Origin: Virgisporangium aliadipatigenens
Lineage (GTDB): Bacteria; Actinomycetota; Actinomycetes; Mycobacteriales; Micromonosporaceae
Direction: 5' to 3'
NCBI RefSeq assembly: GCF_016863615.1
Contig: NZ_BOPF01000037.1
Location: 48,093 to 112,092, forward strand
DNA: 64,000 nt
In this document: piece after piece, positions 1-8,412 of the stretch
Numbering within the stretch: position 1 is the stretch's first letter
How the letters are laid out: each line of letters starts with the position of its first letter
Translations under genes and position numbers: made by a program
Notes under the pieces: model-generated
Told to the model about the DNA's origin: nothing
The model's input: only the letters and a program-made list of their open reading frames with translations
Database searches by the model: none

Positions 1-1
1 T

Positions 2-142
2 TCCACCGTGGCGCAGGGGCTGCAACTGGGCAGCGACCTCACGGGTGTGGACCTGCCGGCCCTGCTCGGGCGCCTCGGCTCCATGCCCGCCGTGGACCGG
101 TCGACGAAGCCGGCCGACGCCATCACGGCGGACGACCGCTGA
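2..142 (+). CDS. 3' end of an unidentified gene (partial)
   Basis: An open frame enters from the left edge and stops with TGA, giving 46 residues that end in TADDR. The visible part is Leu/Gly/Asp-rich (VDLPALLGRLGSMP), followed by a polar tail. It has codon use typical of the window, with G or C at almost every third position, so it is probably the C-terminus of a real gene. The Gly/Leu tail loosely resembles the end of flotillin/SPFH proteins, but I cannot support that name from so short a piece. Confidence 0.5.
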   Translation, partial: STVAQGLQLGSDLTGVDLPALLGRLGSMPAVDRSTKPADAITADDR

Positions 143-487
143 GCATCCGGTGCGGGCCGGCCGACAACCGGTCCGCACCGACGCCGTGATGCCGTATCGG
201 GCAGCGAAGTCGCATTTCACCCCGGTCAGTCGGCGGGTGCAAGTGGGTGACCGGGCTGCGCGTGACGACGTTCGACCGAGACCACGCCTACCGGGTCGAA
301 CGCGGCTGGGCCGCGGACGCGCCCGTGAAGACGGCCTCGCGGATCGACACACCCCCGAACCCCTCGCCCCACTGGGAGCCGGACCGGTCGCGTCTACTGC
401 CGCCGGGCGGTGGTTCTACCCACGAGGGTTGGGCGGGAACGGAGGGGGTAGCGGACGGCCCGTACGTGCCGAGACCGAGGAGGACGC
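143..487. other. Intergenic region before the Cys-rich gene
   Basis: No convincing gene lies in these 345 bases. The last 100 bases should carry the promoter of the Cys-rich gene. A short GC palindrome, CCGCC-G-GGCGG, is at 400-410 and a purine-rich ribosome site (GAGGAGG) sits just before the ATG at 488. A copper-responsive operator would be expected on functional grounds, but I cannot identify one with confidence. Confidence 0.4.
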
Positions 488-892
488 ATGACGACGGCGA
501 TGCCGATGTTGCAGACCTACCCGAAGACGATCAACCTGGACCGGACCGCGCTGGCGGCGGCGATCGACGCCCTGGTGGCGTGCAGCGGGGCGTGTACCGC
601 CTGCGCGGACGCGTGCCTGAGCGAGGAGATGGTGGCCGACCTGACGAAATGCATCCGGACGAACCTCGACTGCGCCGACATCTGTGCCACCACCGCGCGG
701 GTGCTGTCGCGGCACACCGGATACGACGCCGATGTCAGCCGGGCGATGCTCGAGGCGTGCGTGACCGTGTGCAGGTCGTGCGGTGACGAGTGCGCGGCAC
801 ACGCCGACATGCACGAGCACTGCCGCGTCTGTGCCGAGGCGTGCCGGACCTGCGAGTCGGTGTGCCGCGACCTGCTCGCGGCGATGGGCTGA
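488..892 (+). CDS. Cys-rich four-helix-bundle copper-storage-like protein
   Basis: A 134-residue protein with Cys in repeated CxxxC and CxxC spacings along predicted amphipathic helices: CSGACTACADAC, CADIC, CVTVCRSCGDEC, and CRVCAEACRTCESVC near the end. This pattern matches the four-helix-bundle copper-binding family (DUF326, Csp-type), in which thiolates lining the bundle core bind many Cu(I) ions. No signal peptide is visible, so it should be cytosolic like Csp3. The start is fixed by GAGGAGG 6 bases upstream of ATG. Copper-related genes follow at 1.9-3.3 kb (DsbA-like, PCu(A)C-like), which fits a role in copper buffering. Metal identity is inferred from the family. Confidence 0.85.
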   Translation: MTTAMPMLQTYPKTINLDRTALAAAIDALVACSGACTACADACLSEEMVADLTKCIRTNLDCADICATTARVLSRHTGYDADVSRAMLEACVTVCRSCGDECAAHADMHEHCRVCAEACRTCESVCRDLLAAMG

Positions 893-1279
893 TCGATCCG
901 GGCCGCGCCGCGGGGGGCGGGTCGCCGGCCCCGCGTTCGTTCCGCGACCGGGGAGCCGAGCGGAGCAGCCCGCCGGGGCCGGGCGGTGCTCCGCGCCGTA
1001 CGGACGCGACGCGCGAAAGTTCTTCGACTTGGACAGTGCAGTTGCCCGCCGGCTGTCGGGACCTCATTGCCGTGGGGCCCCGCGCATCGGTGACTCTGCC
1101 GATCGGCGACGGGCACACCCACGCCACGATCAGCGTCGCGATCGTGGCGTGGGCACGCCGGCCCCCGGCCTGGACGAGCGTTTTCGAGCGACCTGTGCGC
1201 CCACCGCTTCAAAGATGGGTGTTTTCTGCGTAGGGTTTGCTGCTGCCCGAAAGCGGCGCAGGTTCCGCATGAAGCCCTT
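893..1279. other. Intergenic region, no gene recognised
   Basis: A 387-base stretch between the 3' ends of two convergent genes. Several overlapping open frames exist, but none shows a good start, a ribosome site or a recognisable domain. I see no RNA gene. It presumably holds transcription ends for both neighbours, though no long hairpin with a T-run is evident. Confidence 0.4.
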
Positions 1280-1825
1280 CTATCGACGGCCACCTGCGGC
1301 GCGCTCACCGCCCGGGGCGGTGAGGGCGTCGAGCAGTTGGACGGCCTGCGCAGCGACCTCAGCGTCGACGATGATGTCATAGCTCTCGGCGCGCATACCG
1401 GCAACGGAGCTGAAGTCACGGCGCCCGCCGGTGAGGGCGTGGCCGACCAGGCCGAGCAGACCACCTGCGACAGCGCCGAAGATTGCCCCGTACAGGGCGA
1501 GCAGCAGGCTGGCGATGAGCGGGTTGACCCAATCGAACAGGCCGAACAACCAGCCGAACAAGGCGCCCAGGACGGCGCCGTGGGCGGCCGACTGAGCGGC
1601 GGCGCGCCAGATCGTCAGCCGGCCGGTGATCCTTTCGAAACTGGACAGTCCGCGACCGACGATGGCGGTGCGCTGCACGGGAAATCCTTGGTCCGACAGG
1701 TAGTCCACCGCCCGTTCCGCGTCGGCGTAGGTGGGGTAGGAGGCAACCACAAGCTGCCCGTCTGTTGCGCCGACCGACGTCGGTGAGGTGGCGTCGGATC
1801 GTTTGTCGTGCTGCGGCTGCACCAT
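1280..1825 (-). CDS. General-stress-type membrane protein with glycine-zipper segment
   Basis: A 181-residue protein. Residues 20-60 (LVVASYPTYADAERAVDYLS, then GFPVQRTAIVGRGL) match the N-terminal domain of general stress protein 17M/YflT-like actinobacterial proteins. A middle Gly/Ala-rich region (about residues 78-130) contains two hydrophobic helices with small-residue zippers. The C-terminal part (SYDIIVDAEVAAQAVQLL) resembles a second alpha/beta strand unit. The exact role is unknown. Family members are stress-induced and thought to be membrane-associated. It is monocistronic and convergent with the Cys-rich gene. Confidence 0.7.
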   Translation of the reverse strand: MVQPQHDKRSDATSPTSVGATDGQLVVASYPTYADAERAVDYLSDQGFPVQRTAIVGRGLSSFERITGRLTIWRAAAQSAAHGAVLGALFGWLFGLFDWVNPLIASLLLALYGAIFGAVAGGLLGLVGHALTGGRRDFSSVAGMRAESYDIIVDAEVAAQAVQLLDALTAPGGERAAGGRR

Positions 1826-1894
1826 CAGATCACTCCCTTGTATCGGTTGTCCGGTGACGGTCGTGCTCCCGCCGGCGTGGTGGACAGGCGTCCC

Positions 1895-2467
1895 TCAACG
1901 GGCGTTCGATGTGTTCGGTGCGCGCGCTGCCGCGTCGACCGCTGTCACCAGCTCGGACAGGGAATGGCCGCCGTCGTAGCGCATTGCGTTGATGAAGAAC
2001 GTGGGGGTGCCGTTGACGCCGCTGCGGATGCCGCTGACGAAGTCTGACTGGACCTTGTCCAGGAAGTGGTGGTTCCGGATTTCTCCGGCGATCGCTTGGA
2101 CGTCGAGGCCCAGGTCGGCCAGCGCGGCGATCAGGGTTACCGGGTTGAGCCGGTCCTGGTTGGCGAACAGCCAGTCGTGGACCGGCCAAAACCGTCCTCT
2201 GACTCCGGCTGCCTCGGCTGTCTCGGCGGCCGCTTCGGCGTAGGGGTGAACGTTGGTCAGCGGGAAGTGGCGGTAGGCGAACCGGATCAGGTTCGTGCGT
2301 TGGTGCAGTAGTTCCTGGACGGTGGTGTGGGCGCGTGCACAGTACGGGCATTGGTAGTCGCCGTACTCGACGAGGGTCACCGGCGCGTCCTCGGGACCGA
2401 GTACATGATCCCGATCGTGGACAGGTACGGCGAGTGGGCCATCGCTTGTCGTCAGCGGAGAACTCAA
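1895..2467 (-). CDS. DsbA-family thioredoxin-fold oxidoreductase
   Basis: The protein contains the thioredoxin-fold active site CPYC (VEYGDYQCPYCARAH), a DsbA-like helical insert with HPYAEAAAETAEAA, and the cis-Pro loop VNGTPTFFINAMRYDG near the end. It is most similar in layout to the DsbA/NhaA-associated thioredoxin domain family, which makes or shuffles disulfides. No signal peptide or lipobox is seen, so it is probably cytoplasmic. I chose a TTG at 2467 (preceded by AGCAGG) giving 190 residues. An upstream ATG at 2578 would add 37 low-complexity Arg-rich residues. The PCu(A)C-like lipoprotein gene lies upstream on the same strand. Confidence 0.85.
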   Translation of the reverse strand: MSSPLTTSDGPLAVPVHDRDHVLGPEDAPVTLVEYGDYQCPYCARAHTTVQELLHQRTNLIRFAYRHFPLTNVHPYAEAAAETAEAAGVRGRFWPVHDWLFANQDRLNPVTLIAALADLGLDVQAIAGEIRNHHFLDKVQSDFVSGIRSGVNGTPTFFINAMRYDGGHSLSELVTAVDAAARAPNTSNAR

Positions 2468-2671
2468 GTGATCACCTGCTTCGTGGAGAAGATGCTCTCG
2501 GCCCCTCAACCGTCCGGCTCGCCAGGGTGAGAGCAGGTCACCCACCCGGGGTGGTGTCGATGAATGCCAGTTCCGCAATCGCGGTGACCTCCCTCTTCTG
2601 CTTCACTGCCGGAGTCCGCCGAGCACTGGTGCATCAGGACCCGCGCGTGCGGCACGGCGGAGGCGGGCGGA

Positions 2672-3277
2672 CTACCGATCCGCGGCGCGTGGACTGCGGG
2701 CGGAGCAGCGGCGGACCGGCTCGACGATGTTCGCGGACTTCGGTTGCACATACGCGGCCGTGACGATCTGCCCGGCGTGCTGGAAGGTGAGGGCCAGGTC
2801 GATGGTCGTGCCGGCCAGCACGTCGCGGTGGATCGAGAAGACCATCACGTCGTACGGGTCGAACGGGTCGGCGGCGGCCGGTTCCGCCGGCCCCGCCCCG
2901 CCGGCCGGTGCGACCGGCAGCCCGTCGAGCGTGTCGAGCGTTCCGTCGCAGTTGTGGTCCCAGCGGATCGCGGTGCGGTCGGCGTCCGGGACGGAGACGC
3001 GCGTCAGGGTGTCCGTCGTGGTACCGACGTTGACGATGGTGAGAATGACGCGCATGTCGGAACCGCGGGGGTACCGGTGACCGTCGGGTGCCGGCACGTG
3101 TACCGCGAGGATCCGCAGGTGACCGACGACGGTGTCGACGCCGGTCTCGTTGGTGTTGGCGGACTTGGGTGTCTGATCCTCGCCGCAGGCGCCGGATGTG
3201 GCCGTCACGACGGCGAGCAGGACGGCGATAGCGCAATGCCTCGCCGCCGTCCGGGCCGGATTGCTGTGTCCTCGCAT
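2672..3277 (-). CDS. PCu(A)C-like copper chaperone lipoprotein
   Basis: A 201-residue protein starting MRGHSNPAR, with a hydrophobic signal segment and a lipobox ending SGAC, so it is predicted to be an exported lipoprotein. The mature part has the beta-sandwich pattern of PCu(A)C (DUF461): a strand MRVILTIVNVGTTTDTL early on, then DVMVFSIHRDVLAGTTIDLA, FQHAGQIVTAAYV at the end. PCu(A)C proteins deliver Cu(I) outside the membrane. The usual His/Met ligand set is only partly conserved here: one Met and one His are in the VMVFSIH segment, and the expected second Met motif is not obvious. Metal binding is therefore inferred. A 52-residue gene sits 16 bases upstream, probably in the same operon. 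Confidence 0.7.
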   Translation of the reverse strand: MRGHSNPARTAARHCAIAVLLAVVTATSGACGEDQTPKSANTNETGVDTVVGHLRILAVHVPAPDGHRYPRGSDMRVILTIVNVGTTTDTLTRVSVPDADRTAIRWDHNCDGTLDTLDGLPVAPAGGAGPAEPAAADPFDPYDVMVFSIHRDVLAGTTIDLALTFQHAGQIVTAAYVQPKSANIVEPVRRCSARSPRAADR

Positions 3278-3293
3278 CGTTCGGCCGTCGGGG

Positions 3294-3452
3294 TCAGGAC
3301 CGCGCGGTGGTGTCGTTCTCGACCTCGGTCGAGTCCAGGGCCGGCCAGGCGACCCGCTCGGCCTCCCGGCGTTTCGCCCAGGACCGCGCGTGGGCGGTGG
3401 CCACCTGCTGCTGAAGGTCCTCGCGGGTGACGGTGCGCGCTGCAATGGCCAT
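3294..3452 (-). CDS. Small hypothetical protein (52 aa)
   Basis: A short gene starting MAIAARTVTREDLQQQ with a good ribosome site (GAAGGAACC before ATG). It is predicted to be mostly helical and charged, with Ala/Arg/Glu runs and no membrane segment. It is 16 bases upstream of the copper-chaperone-like lipoprotein and on the same strand, so the two are probably cotranscribed. I recognise no family. A longer frame from 3524 adds a Gly/Ser-rich head without a ribosome site and looks spurious. Confidence 0.5.
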   Translation of the reverse strand: MAIAARTVTREDLQQQVATAHARSWAKRREAERVAWPALDSTEVENDTTARS

Positions 3453-3695
3453 GGTGGTTCCTTCCGGGCTGTCGACGCGATCCCCTGAGACTCGCCCCCG
3501 GACGGATGAGCCCGGTTCACCCACGCCGGGTTAGCCGCCGGTTCCGGGCCGCTCGATTGGCATTTCTGCCAATCGACACCGTCGGCCGCTGCTGGTGCTC
3601 TGGAGGCAGGGGAACGGGGCCCGCGATCCCGCAGGTATCCCGGGCGCCGCCGCCCGCCGACACCTCAACCCCGCCTGCGATGTTGGAGGAACGTC

Positions 3696-3953
3696 ATGCC
3701 CAAGGGCACCGTCTATTCGGCGAAGCGCTTCTTCGACGAGGTGTGCGGCGAGCTGAACGCGGTGCCGTTCGGCGTGGTTTTCGGCACCGAGGTGGCCGAG
3801 CGGGCGTCGAAGGTGTCCGAACGGTTCACGATCCGGGCCGTACCCACGCTGATCCTGATGCTCGACGGCAAGGTGGTGGCCCGCCGGGCCGGCGCCGCAC
3901 CCGTTTCGGCCCGGCGCACCCGGGTGTACGAGGTCCTGCGGGGCGCAGCGTGA
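3696..3953 (+). CDS. Thioredoxin-like protein lacking the CxxC half
   Basis: An 85-residue protein preceded by GGAGGAACG. Residues 43-68 (FTIRAVPTLILMLDGKVVAR) match the C-terminal half of thioredoxin, including the cis-Pro in AVPT and the following beta-hairpin. The N-terminal half lacks the WCGPC active site and does not look like thioredoxin. It is either a shortened, redox-inactive relative or the product of a rearrangement. Its stop overlaps the GTG of the next gene (GTGA), so the two are translationally coupled. That neighbour is a thioredoxin-reductase-like enzyme that also lacks its CxxC, which suggests a matched non-classical pair. Confidence 0.65.
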   Translation: MPKGTVYSAKRFFDEVCGELNAVPFGVVFGTEVAERASKVSERFTIRAVPTLILMLDGKVVARRAGAAPVSARRTRVYEVLRGAA

Positions 3954-5632
3954 ACCCGAGCGAGGAGCGGCTCTGCGAGACACCGGATCTGGCCGGGGCC
4001 TATCCCCGCCTGTCCGACGAGCAGATCGAACTGCTGAGCCGGCGCGGCGAGAAGCGGCCGGTCCAGGGCGGTGACGTGCTCGTCGCCGAGGGCCGGCGGG
4101 ACCGCGATTTCCTCGTCGTGCTGTCCGGCAAGGTCGCGGTGATCGAGGGCTACGCCACCCCGAGAGCCCGCATGATCCGGCTACACGGCCCGCGCCGGTT
4201 TCTCGACGAACTCGGACTGCTCACCGGCCAGCCGTCCTTCGTCTCGATGGTCGCGCAGGAACCGGGTGTGGTTCTCGCGGTGCCCCTGTACGCCCTGCAC
4301 GAACTGGTCCGCGAGGAGCCCGACCTCGGGGATCTGATCCTGCGCAGCTTTCTTGCCCGCCGGGAACTGCTGATCGGCGACATCATCGGCTTCCGGATCG
4401 TCGGTTCGCGGTTCAGCCCGGACACCCGCCGCCTGCGCGAACTCGCCGCCCGCAACCGCGTGCCGCACACCTGGATCGACCTGGAGGAGGATTCCGGCGC
4501 GGAGGAGTTGCTGCGCCGGCTGTCCGTCAGCGCGGCGGACACGCCGGTGGTGATCTGGCAGGACACGGTGCTGCGCAACCCCTCGAACGCGGAACTGGCC
4601 CGGGTCGCCGGTCTGCGGCGCTCCGGCCGGGACGAGGCGATGTGCGACGTCGTCGTAGTCGGCGCCGGGCCGGCGGGCCTCGCCGCCGCCGTGTACGGCG
4701 CTTCCGAAGGACTGGCGACGGTCGTCGTCGACGCGACGGCCACCGGCGGCCAGGCCGCTACCTCCTCCCGGATCGAGAACTACCTGGGTTTCCCGGCCGG
4801 CATCTCGGGCGCTGAACTGGCCGACCGCGCAGCGGTGCAGGCGAAGAAGTTCGGCGCCGATCTCAACGTACCGGTCGAGGCGGTACGGCTCCGATGGCAC
4901 GACAGCGACCAGATCGTGCACCTCGACGACGGGGCACAGTTGCGGACCCGGGCGGTGGTGATCGCCACCGGCGCACGGTACCGGAGACTTGACGTGCCAC
5001 GGCTGGCGGAGTTCGAGGGCACCAGCGTGTACTACGCCGCCACCTTCATGGAGGCGGTCTTCTGCGGGCGGCAGCCGGTGTCGGTCGTCGGTGGCGGCAA
5101 CTCGGCCGGCCAGGCCACGGTCTTTCTCGCCCGGCACGCCGCGCAGGTCCGGCTGATCATCCTGCACGACGATCTGAACCGCGACATGTCCCGGTACCTG
5201 GTCGACCGGATCGAGCGACTGCCCAACGTCGAAGTGCTGTGCCACACGCAGGTCACCGAGCTGATCGGCGACGACGGCCGGCTGCACGCGCTCAGCGTGC
5301 GCGACACCGGTACCGGCGAGCGGCAGGAGATCCCGACGACGGTGTTGTTCACCTTCATCGGGGCGCAGCCGTGCACCGGCTGGCTGGCGTCCAGTATCGC
5401 CCTGGACGAGCGCGGTTACGTCCTGACCGGAGCGCAGGTGCGCACCGACGCGCCGCAGCCGGCAATGCTCGAGACCAGTCGCTCCGGCGTCTTCGCGGTG
5501 GGTGACGTCCGCAGCGGCTCAATCAAACGGGTCGCGTCCGCGGTCGGTGAGGGTTCCATGGCGGTTCGCCTGATCCACGAGCACCTTGCCAGGTACGGAT
5601 ATGCGGCCGATCGGCCGCGGTTCGGCACGTGA
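3950..5632 (+). CDS. Cyclic-nucleotide-binding domain fused to thioredoxin-reductase-like flavoprotein
   Basis: A 560-residue protein beginning with GTG, overlapping the stop of the preceding gene. Residues about 20-145 form a CRP/FNR-type cyclic-nucleotide-binding domain (GDVLVAEGRRDRDFLVVLSG). Residues about 150-225 resemble a thioredoxin-fold linker (WIDLEEDS, then DTPVVIW). From about 230 it is a thioredoxin-reductase-like FAD/NAD(P) module with GAGPAGLAAA near 236, GGQAATSSRIENYLGFP, NADPH motif VVGGGNSAGQA near 378, and a C-terminal VFAVGDVRSGSIKRVASAVG. The usual redox CxxC between the nucleotide motifs is absent (AATFMEAVFCG instead), so the electron acceptor is unclear. Family members with this fusion occur in many bacteria and are poorly characterised. 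Confidence 0.85.
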   Translation: MNPSEERLCETPDLAGAYPRLSDEQIELLSRRGEKRPVQGGDVLVAEGRRDRDFLVVLSGKVAVIEGYATPRARMIRLHGPRRFLDELGLLTGQPSFVSMVAQEPGVVLAVPLYALHELVREEPDLGDLILRSFLARRELLIGDIIGFRIVGSRFSPDTRRLRELAARNRVPHTWIDLEEDSGAEELLRRLSVSAADTPVVIWQDTVLRNPSNAELARVAGLRRSGRDEAMCDVVVVGAGPAGLAAAVYGASEGLATVVVDATATGGQAATSSRIENYLGFPAGISGAELADRAAVQAKKFGADLNVPVEAVRLRWHDSDQIVHLDDGAQLRTRAVVIATGARYRRLDVPRLAEFEGTSVYYAATFMEAVFCGRQPVSVVGGGNSAGQATVFLARHAAQVRLIILHDDLNRDMSRYLVDRIERLPNVEVLCHTQVTELIGDDGRLHALSVRDTGTGERQEIPTTVLFTFIGAQPCTGWLASSIALDERGYVLTGAQVRTDAPQPAMLETSRSGVFAVGDVRSGSIKRVASAVGEGSMAVRLIHEHLARYGYAADRPRFGT

Positions 5633-5649
5633 GTCCGGAGGACATCGTC

Positions 5650-5828
5650 ATGTTGGAGAAACTCGGCCGTCACCTGTGGGCAGTGGCGCTCCGCGGCGTC
5701 GTCGCGATCGTGTGCGGTGCGCTCGCCCTCGCCCGGCCCCGGGATCACCGCTTTCGCGTTGGTCATCGTCGTCGGCGCCAACGCGTTGTTTGGACGGCGC
5801 GTTCACCCTGGCCGTATCACGCTGCTGA
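5650..5828 (+). pseudogene. HdeD-family membrane protein remnant (two frameshifts, truncated)
   Basis: A start with a good ribosome site (GGAGG at 5637) opens MLEKLGRHLWAVALRGVVAI, the typical beginning of HdeD/DUF308 acid-resistance-type membrane proteins. The frame is then broken. One extra C in the run at 5737-5740 and one extra G at 5792-5793 must be removed to continue as ARPGITAFALVIVVGANALF and DGAFTLAVSR, after which a stop is reached. A full HdeD has about 190 residues and six helices, and only about the first two helices remain here. It lies 17 bases after the flavoprotein gene. Confidence 0.7.
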
Positions 5829-5932
5829 TGCTCGGCCTGCGTCTGCGCCGTCAGCGGCGCCACGATCCGGCAGCGGCCGGGTACCACCGTCGACCTGCCA
5901 CCACCTGATTGCGTAAGGCCGGCGGTCAGGAC

Positions 5933-7101
5933 ATGCGATCCGCAGCGGCCGGACCCGCCATGGAGCCGCCGCAGCGTGCCGCGGACGACCGTGCGGTCGG
6001 CGCCCTGGAACTGTTCTTCGACTTGGTCTTCGTCTACTCGATGTCGCAGGTGACGCATCTGATCGAGGAACACCCCTCGTGGACCGGGTTCAGTCATGGT
6101 CTCCTGGCACTGGTGGCGATCTGGTGGGCGTGGGTCTGCTACGCCTGGCTGACCAACACCTCGGCGGAGTCGGGCAACCCGGCAAGAACGCTGATCTTCC
6201 TCGCCATGTCCGCGATGCTGGTTGCGTCCAGCTCCCTGGTCGGGGCGTTCGGCGACGAGGCAATGACGTTCGCGCTGGCGCTCCTCACGGTGCGCCTGCT
6301 GCATGTCGTGTTGCTGATCTACTCGGCGGGCGGGGACACGCGGCGGCGACGCACCTTCCTGCGACTGCTGCCGACCCTGCTCAGCGGCCCGGGACTCGTC
6401 GTGCTGGCCGCGACCCAGGAGCCGCCCCTGCGGGAGTGCTGTGGCTCGGTGCGGTGCTCGTGGACTTCGGCGGCCCGGCCCTGTTCGGCATGGGCGGCTT
6501 GCACGTGCGGCCCGGCCACTTCGTCGAACGCCACGGCTTGATCGTGATCATCGCGCTCGGCGAATCCATCTATCAGATGGGCAGGGCGGCCATCGGCGGC
6601 CTGCGCAGGGCCGACGTTCTGGTCGCCGTGGTGCTCGGTGTTCTTGTCTCGGCTGCGATGTGGTGGGCCTACTTCGGGCTGAAGCACGGTGCGGCGGCAC
6701 GGCTGCGCCGGGCTTCGGCACCCGAGCGGGCCCGGCTCGCCCGGGACGCATACAGCTATCTGCACCTGCCGCTGATCGCCGGCATCGTCTGGTACAGCCT
6801 GGGGGTGGGTGAGGCGATCGCCCATCCCGACGAACCGCTGCAACCGCTGGCCGGATTGTCCCTCTGCGGCGGCACCGCGCTGTTCTACGCCGGCGAGGTG
6901 CTGTATCGATGGCGTGATCACCACGAGATCGCCACCGACCGCCTGGTGACCTCGGTCGTCCTGGTCGCGCTCATCCCGATGGCGCCGGTCGTGCACGCGC
7001 TGACCATCCTGGTCGCCGTCACGGCGGTCAGCGTCGCTTTCGTGGCGTGGGAAATATGGCGGCAGCCGGAGATCGGCGGAGCACGTCCCCAGCCAGACTG
7101 A
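5933..7101 (+). pseudogene. ltrA: LtrA-like low-temperature-requirement membrane protein, frameshifted
   Basis: The N-terminal half (LELFFDLVFVYSMSQVTHLI, WWAWVCYAWLTN) and the C-terminal half (PGHFVERHGLIVIIALGESI, then GLKHGAAARL and IAGIVWYSLGVGEAI) both match LtrA (COG4292), a polytopic membrane protein of about 390 residues. They lie in different frames, and the switch occurs near 6425-6436. Joined, the product would have the family length. A one-base error or true mutation would both explain it. The start at 5933 has a weak purine site, and 5909 and 5960 are alternatives. The precise function of LtrA is unknown. Confidence 0.8.
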
Positions 7102-7257
7102 CCGCTGCCGGACTTTCTCGCCCGACGGCCTGCCTATGAATGCCGCACTGTCTACGCCGACGGAACGGCCCGGGTCCAGCTTGAACGAGGCCGACATCGG
7201 TTCGTGCGCCGCTACGACGCGGACGGACGGCCGCTGCAGCCACCGCGAACGTGGTGG

Positions 7258-8355
7258 CTACGCGTGGATGCGGCCCGTGGTGTCGGCCAGCCGGGCGCCG
7301 CTGCCGCCCCACCGCATGGCGGTGATCTCGGCTGCGATGCTGACCGCGGTCTCCTCGGGGGTGCGTGCGCCGAGGTCGAGGCCGATCGGCGAGGCCAGCC
7401 GGTCGATCGCCGCGGGGGAGAGTCCGGTCGCGCGTAGCCGGGCGAGCCGGTCGTCGTGGGTGCGCCGGGAGCCCATGGCACCCACGTACGCCACCGGCAG
7501 GTTCAGAGCTAGTTCCAGCAGTGGAACGTCGAACTTCGGGTCGTGCGTCAGGACGCAGACGACGGTCCGGGCATCGATTCGTCCGGCCGCGACCTCCGCG
7601 GCGAGGTAGCGCTGCGGCCAGTCCACCACGACCTCGTGCGCGTGCGGGAAGCGGCGCGGCGTGGCGAAGACGGGTCGCGCGTCGCAGAGGGTCACCCGGT
7701 AGCCGAGGAACTCCCCGATGCGGGTCACGGCCGCGGCGTGGTCGTTGGCGCCGAAGACGAGCATCCGGGCGGGCGGGGCGAACGACGTGACGAGCACCGC
7801 GGTGTCGGTGCCGCGACGTTCGCCGTCGGAACCGTAGCGCAGCAGAGCGGTGCGGCCGCCGGCCAGCAGCCCGCGGGCGTCGGCGGTGGCGGCGTCGTCG
7901 AGGCCCGGCGTGCCGAGCGTGCCGTGCCGTTGTTCACCGGTCAGGACGATGTGCCCGCCGTCGTCGTGCACGTGGGTGAGCAGTGCCGCCGGGATGCCTG
8001 TTCGCAGCGCGTCCGCGAGCCGGTCCAGTTCGGGGAACGTCTCTCGGTCGACCCGCTCGACGTAGAGCTCGATGGTGCCGCCGCAGGGCAGGCCGACCTC
8101 GAACGCGTCATCATCGGCGACGCCGAAGTGGACGGTGCGCGCCCGCGTTGTCTCGGCGACCTCCCGGCAGAGTTCGTAGACGGCCGCCTCGACGCAGCCG
8201 CCGGAGACGCTGCCGGCGACGGTGCCGTCCGCGGCGACGATCATGGTGGCGCCGGGTTGGCGGGGCGCGCTGGACCACGTGGCGGTCACCGTGGCGAGCC
8301 CGACCGGTTCGCCACGGCTCCACCGCGGCAGCAGTTCCTCGAGTACGTCACGCAT
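7258..8355 (-). CDS. XdhC/CoxI (PaoD-like) molybdenum cofactor maturation factor
   Basis: A 365-residue protein with the N-terminal XdhC/CoxI domain (GLATVTATWSSAPRQPG, then SVSGGCVEAAVYE) and a C-terminal Rossmann-like XdhC domain (MLVFGANDHAAAV near 207, AYVGAMGSRRTHDDRL near 305). Proteins of this family bind molybdenum cytosine dinucleotide or sulfurated cofactor and insert it into xanthine-oxidase-family enzymes. It is divergent from, and 57 bases away from, a TetR gene that leads the aldehyde oxidoreductase operon, so it most likely matures that enzyme (as PaoD does for PaoABC). Confidence 0.9.
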   Translation of the reverse strand: MRDVLEELLPRWSRGEPVGLATVTATWSSAPRQPGATMIVAADGTVAGSVSGGCVEAAVYELCREVAETTRARTVHFGVADDDAFEVGLPCGGTIELYVERVDRETFPELDRLADALRTGIPAALLTHVHDDGGHIVLTGEQRHGTLGTPGLDDAATADARGLLAGGRTALLRYGSDGERRGTDTAVLVTSFAPPARMLVFGANDHAAAVTRIGEFLGYRVTLCDARPVFATPRRFPHAHEVVVDWPQRYLAAEVAAGRIDARTVVCVLTHDPKFDVPLLELALNLPVAYVGAMGSRRTHDDRLARLRATGLSPAAIDRLASPIGLDLGARTPEETAVSIAAEITAMRWGGSGARLADTTGRIHA

Positions 8356-8390
8356 GGCACCTCATCGGTCCGCTGGACTTGCTATTACAG

Positions 8391-8402
8391 TACGTTCTCG
8401 TA
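8391..8402. promoter_or_regulatory. Candidate TetR operator between xdhC-like and tetR genes
   Basis: TACG-TTCT-CGTA is a perfect inverted repeat in the 57-base divergent promoter region, followed by a repeat of the half-site (CGTATCGTA). It lies 11 bases before the TetR start at 8413. Its position suggests autoregulation and control of both transcripts. This is inferred from symmetry only. Confidence 0.45.
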
Positions 8403-8412
8403 TCGTAGGTCC

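Noticed and set aside
393..414. GC-rich palindrome CCGCC-G-GGCGG as a copper operator
   Set aside because: Short palindromes of this base composition are expected by chance in such GC-rich DNA, and the sequence does not match a CsoR or CopY box that I can recall.
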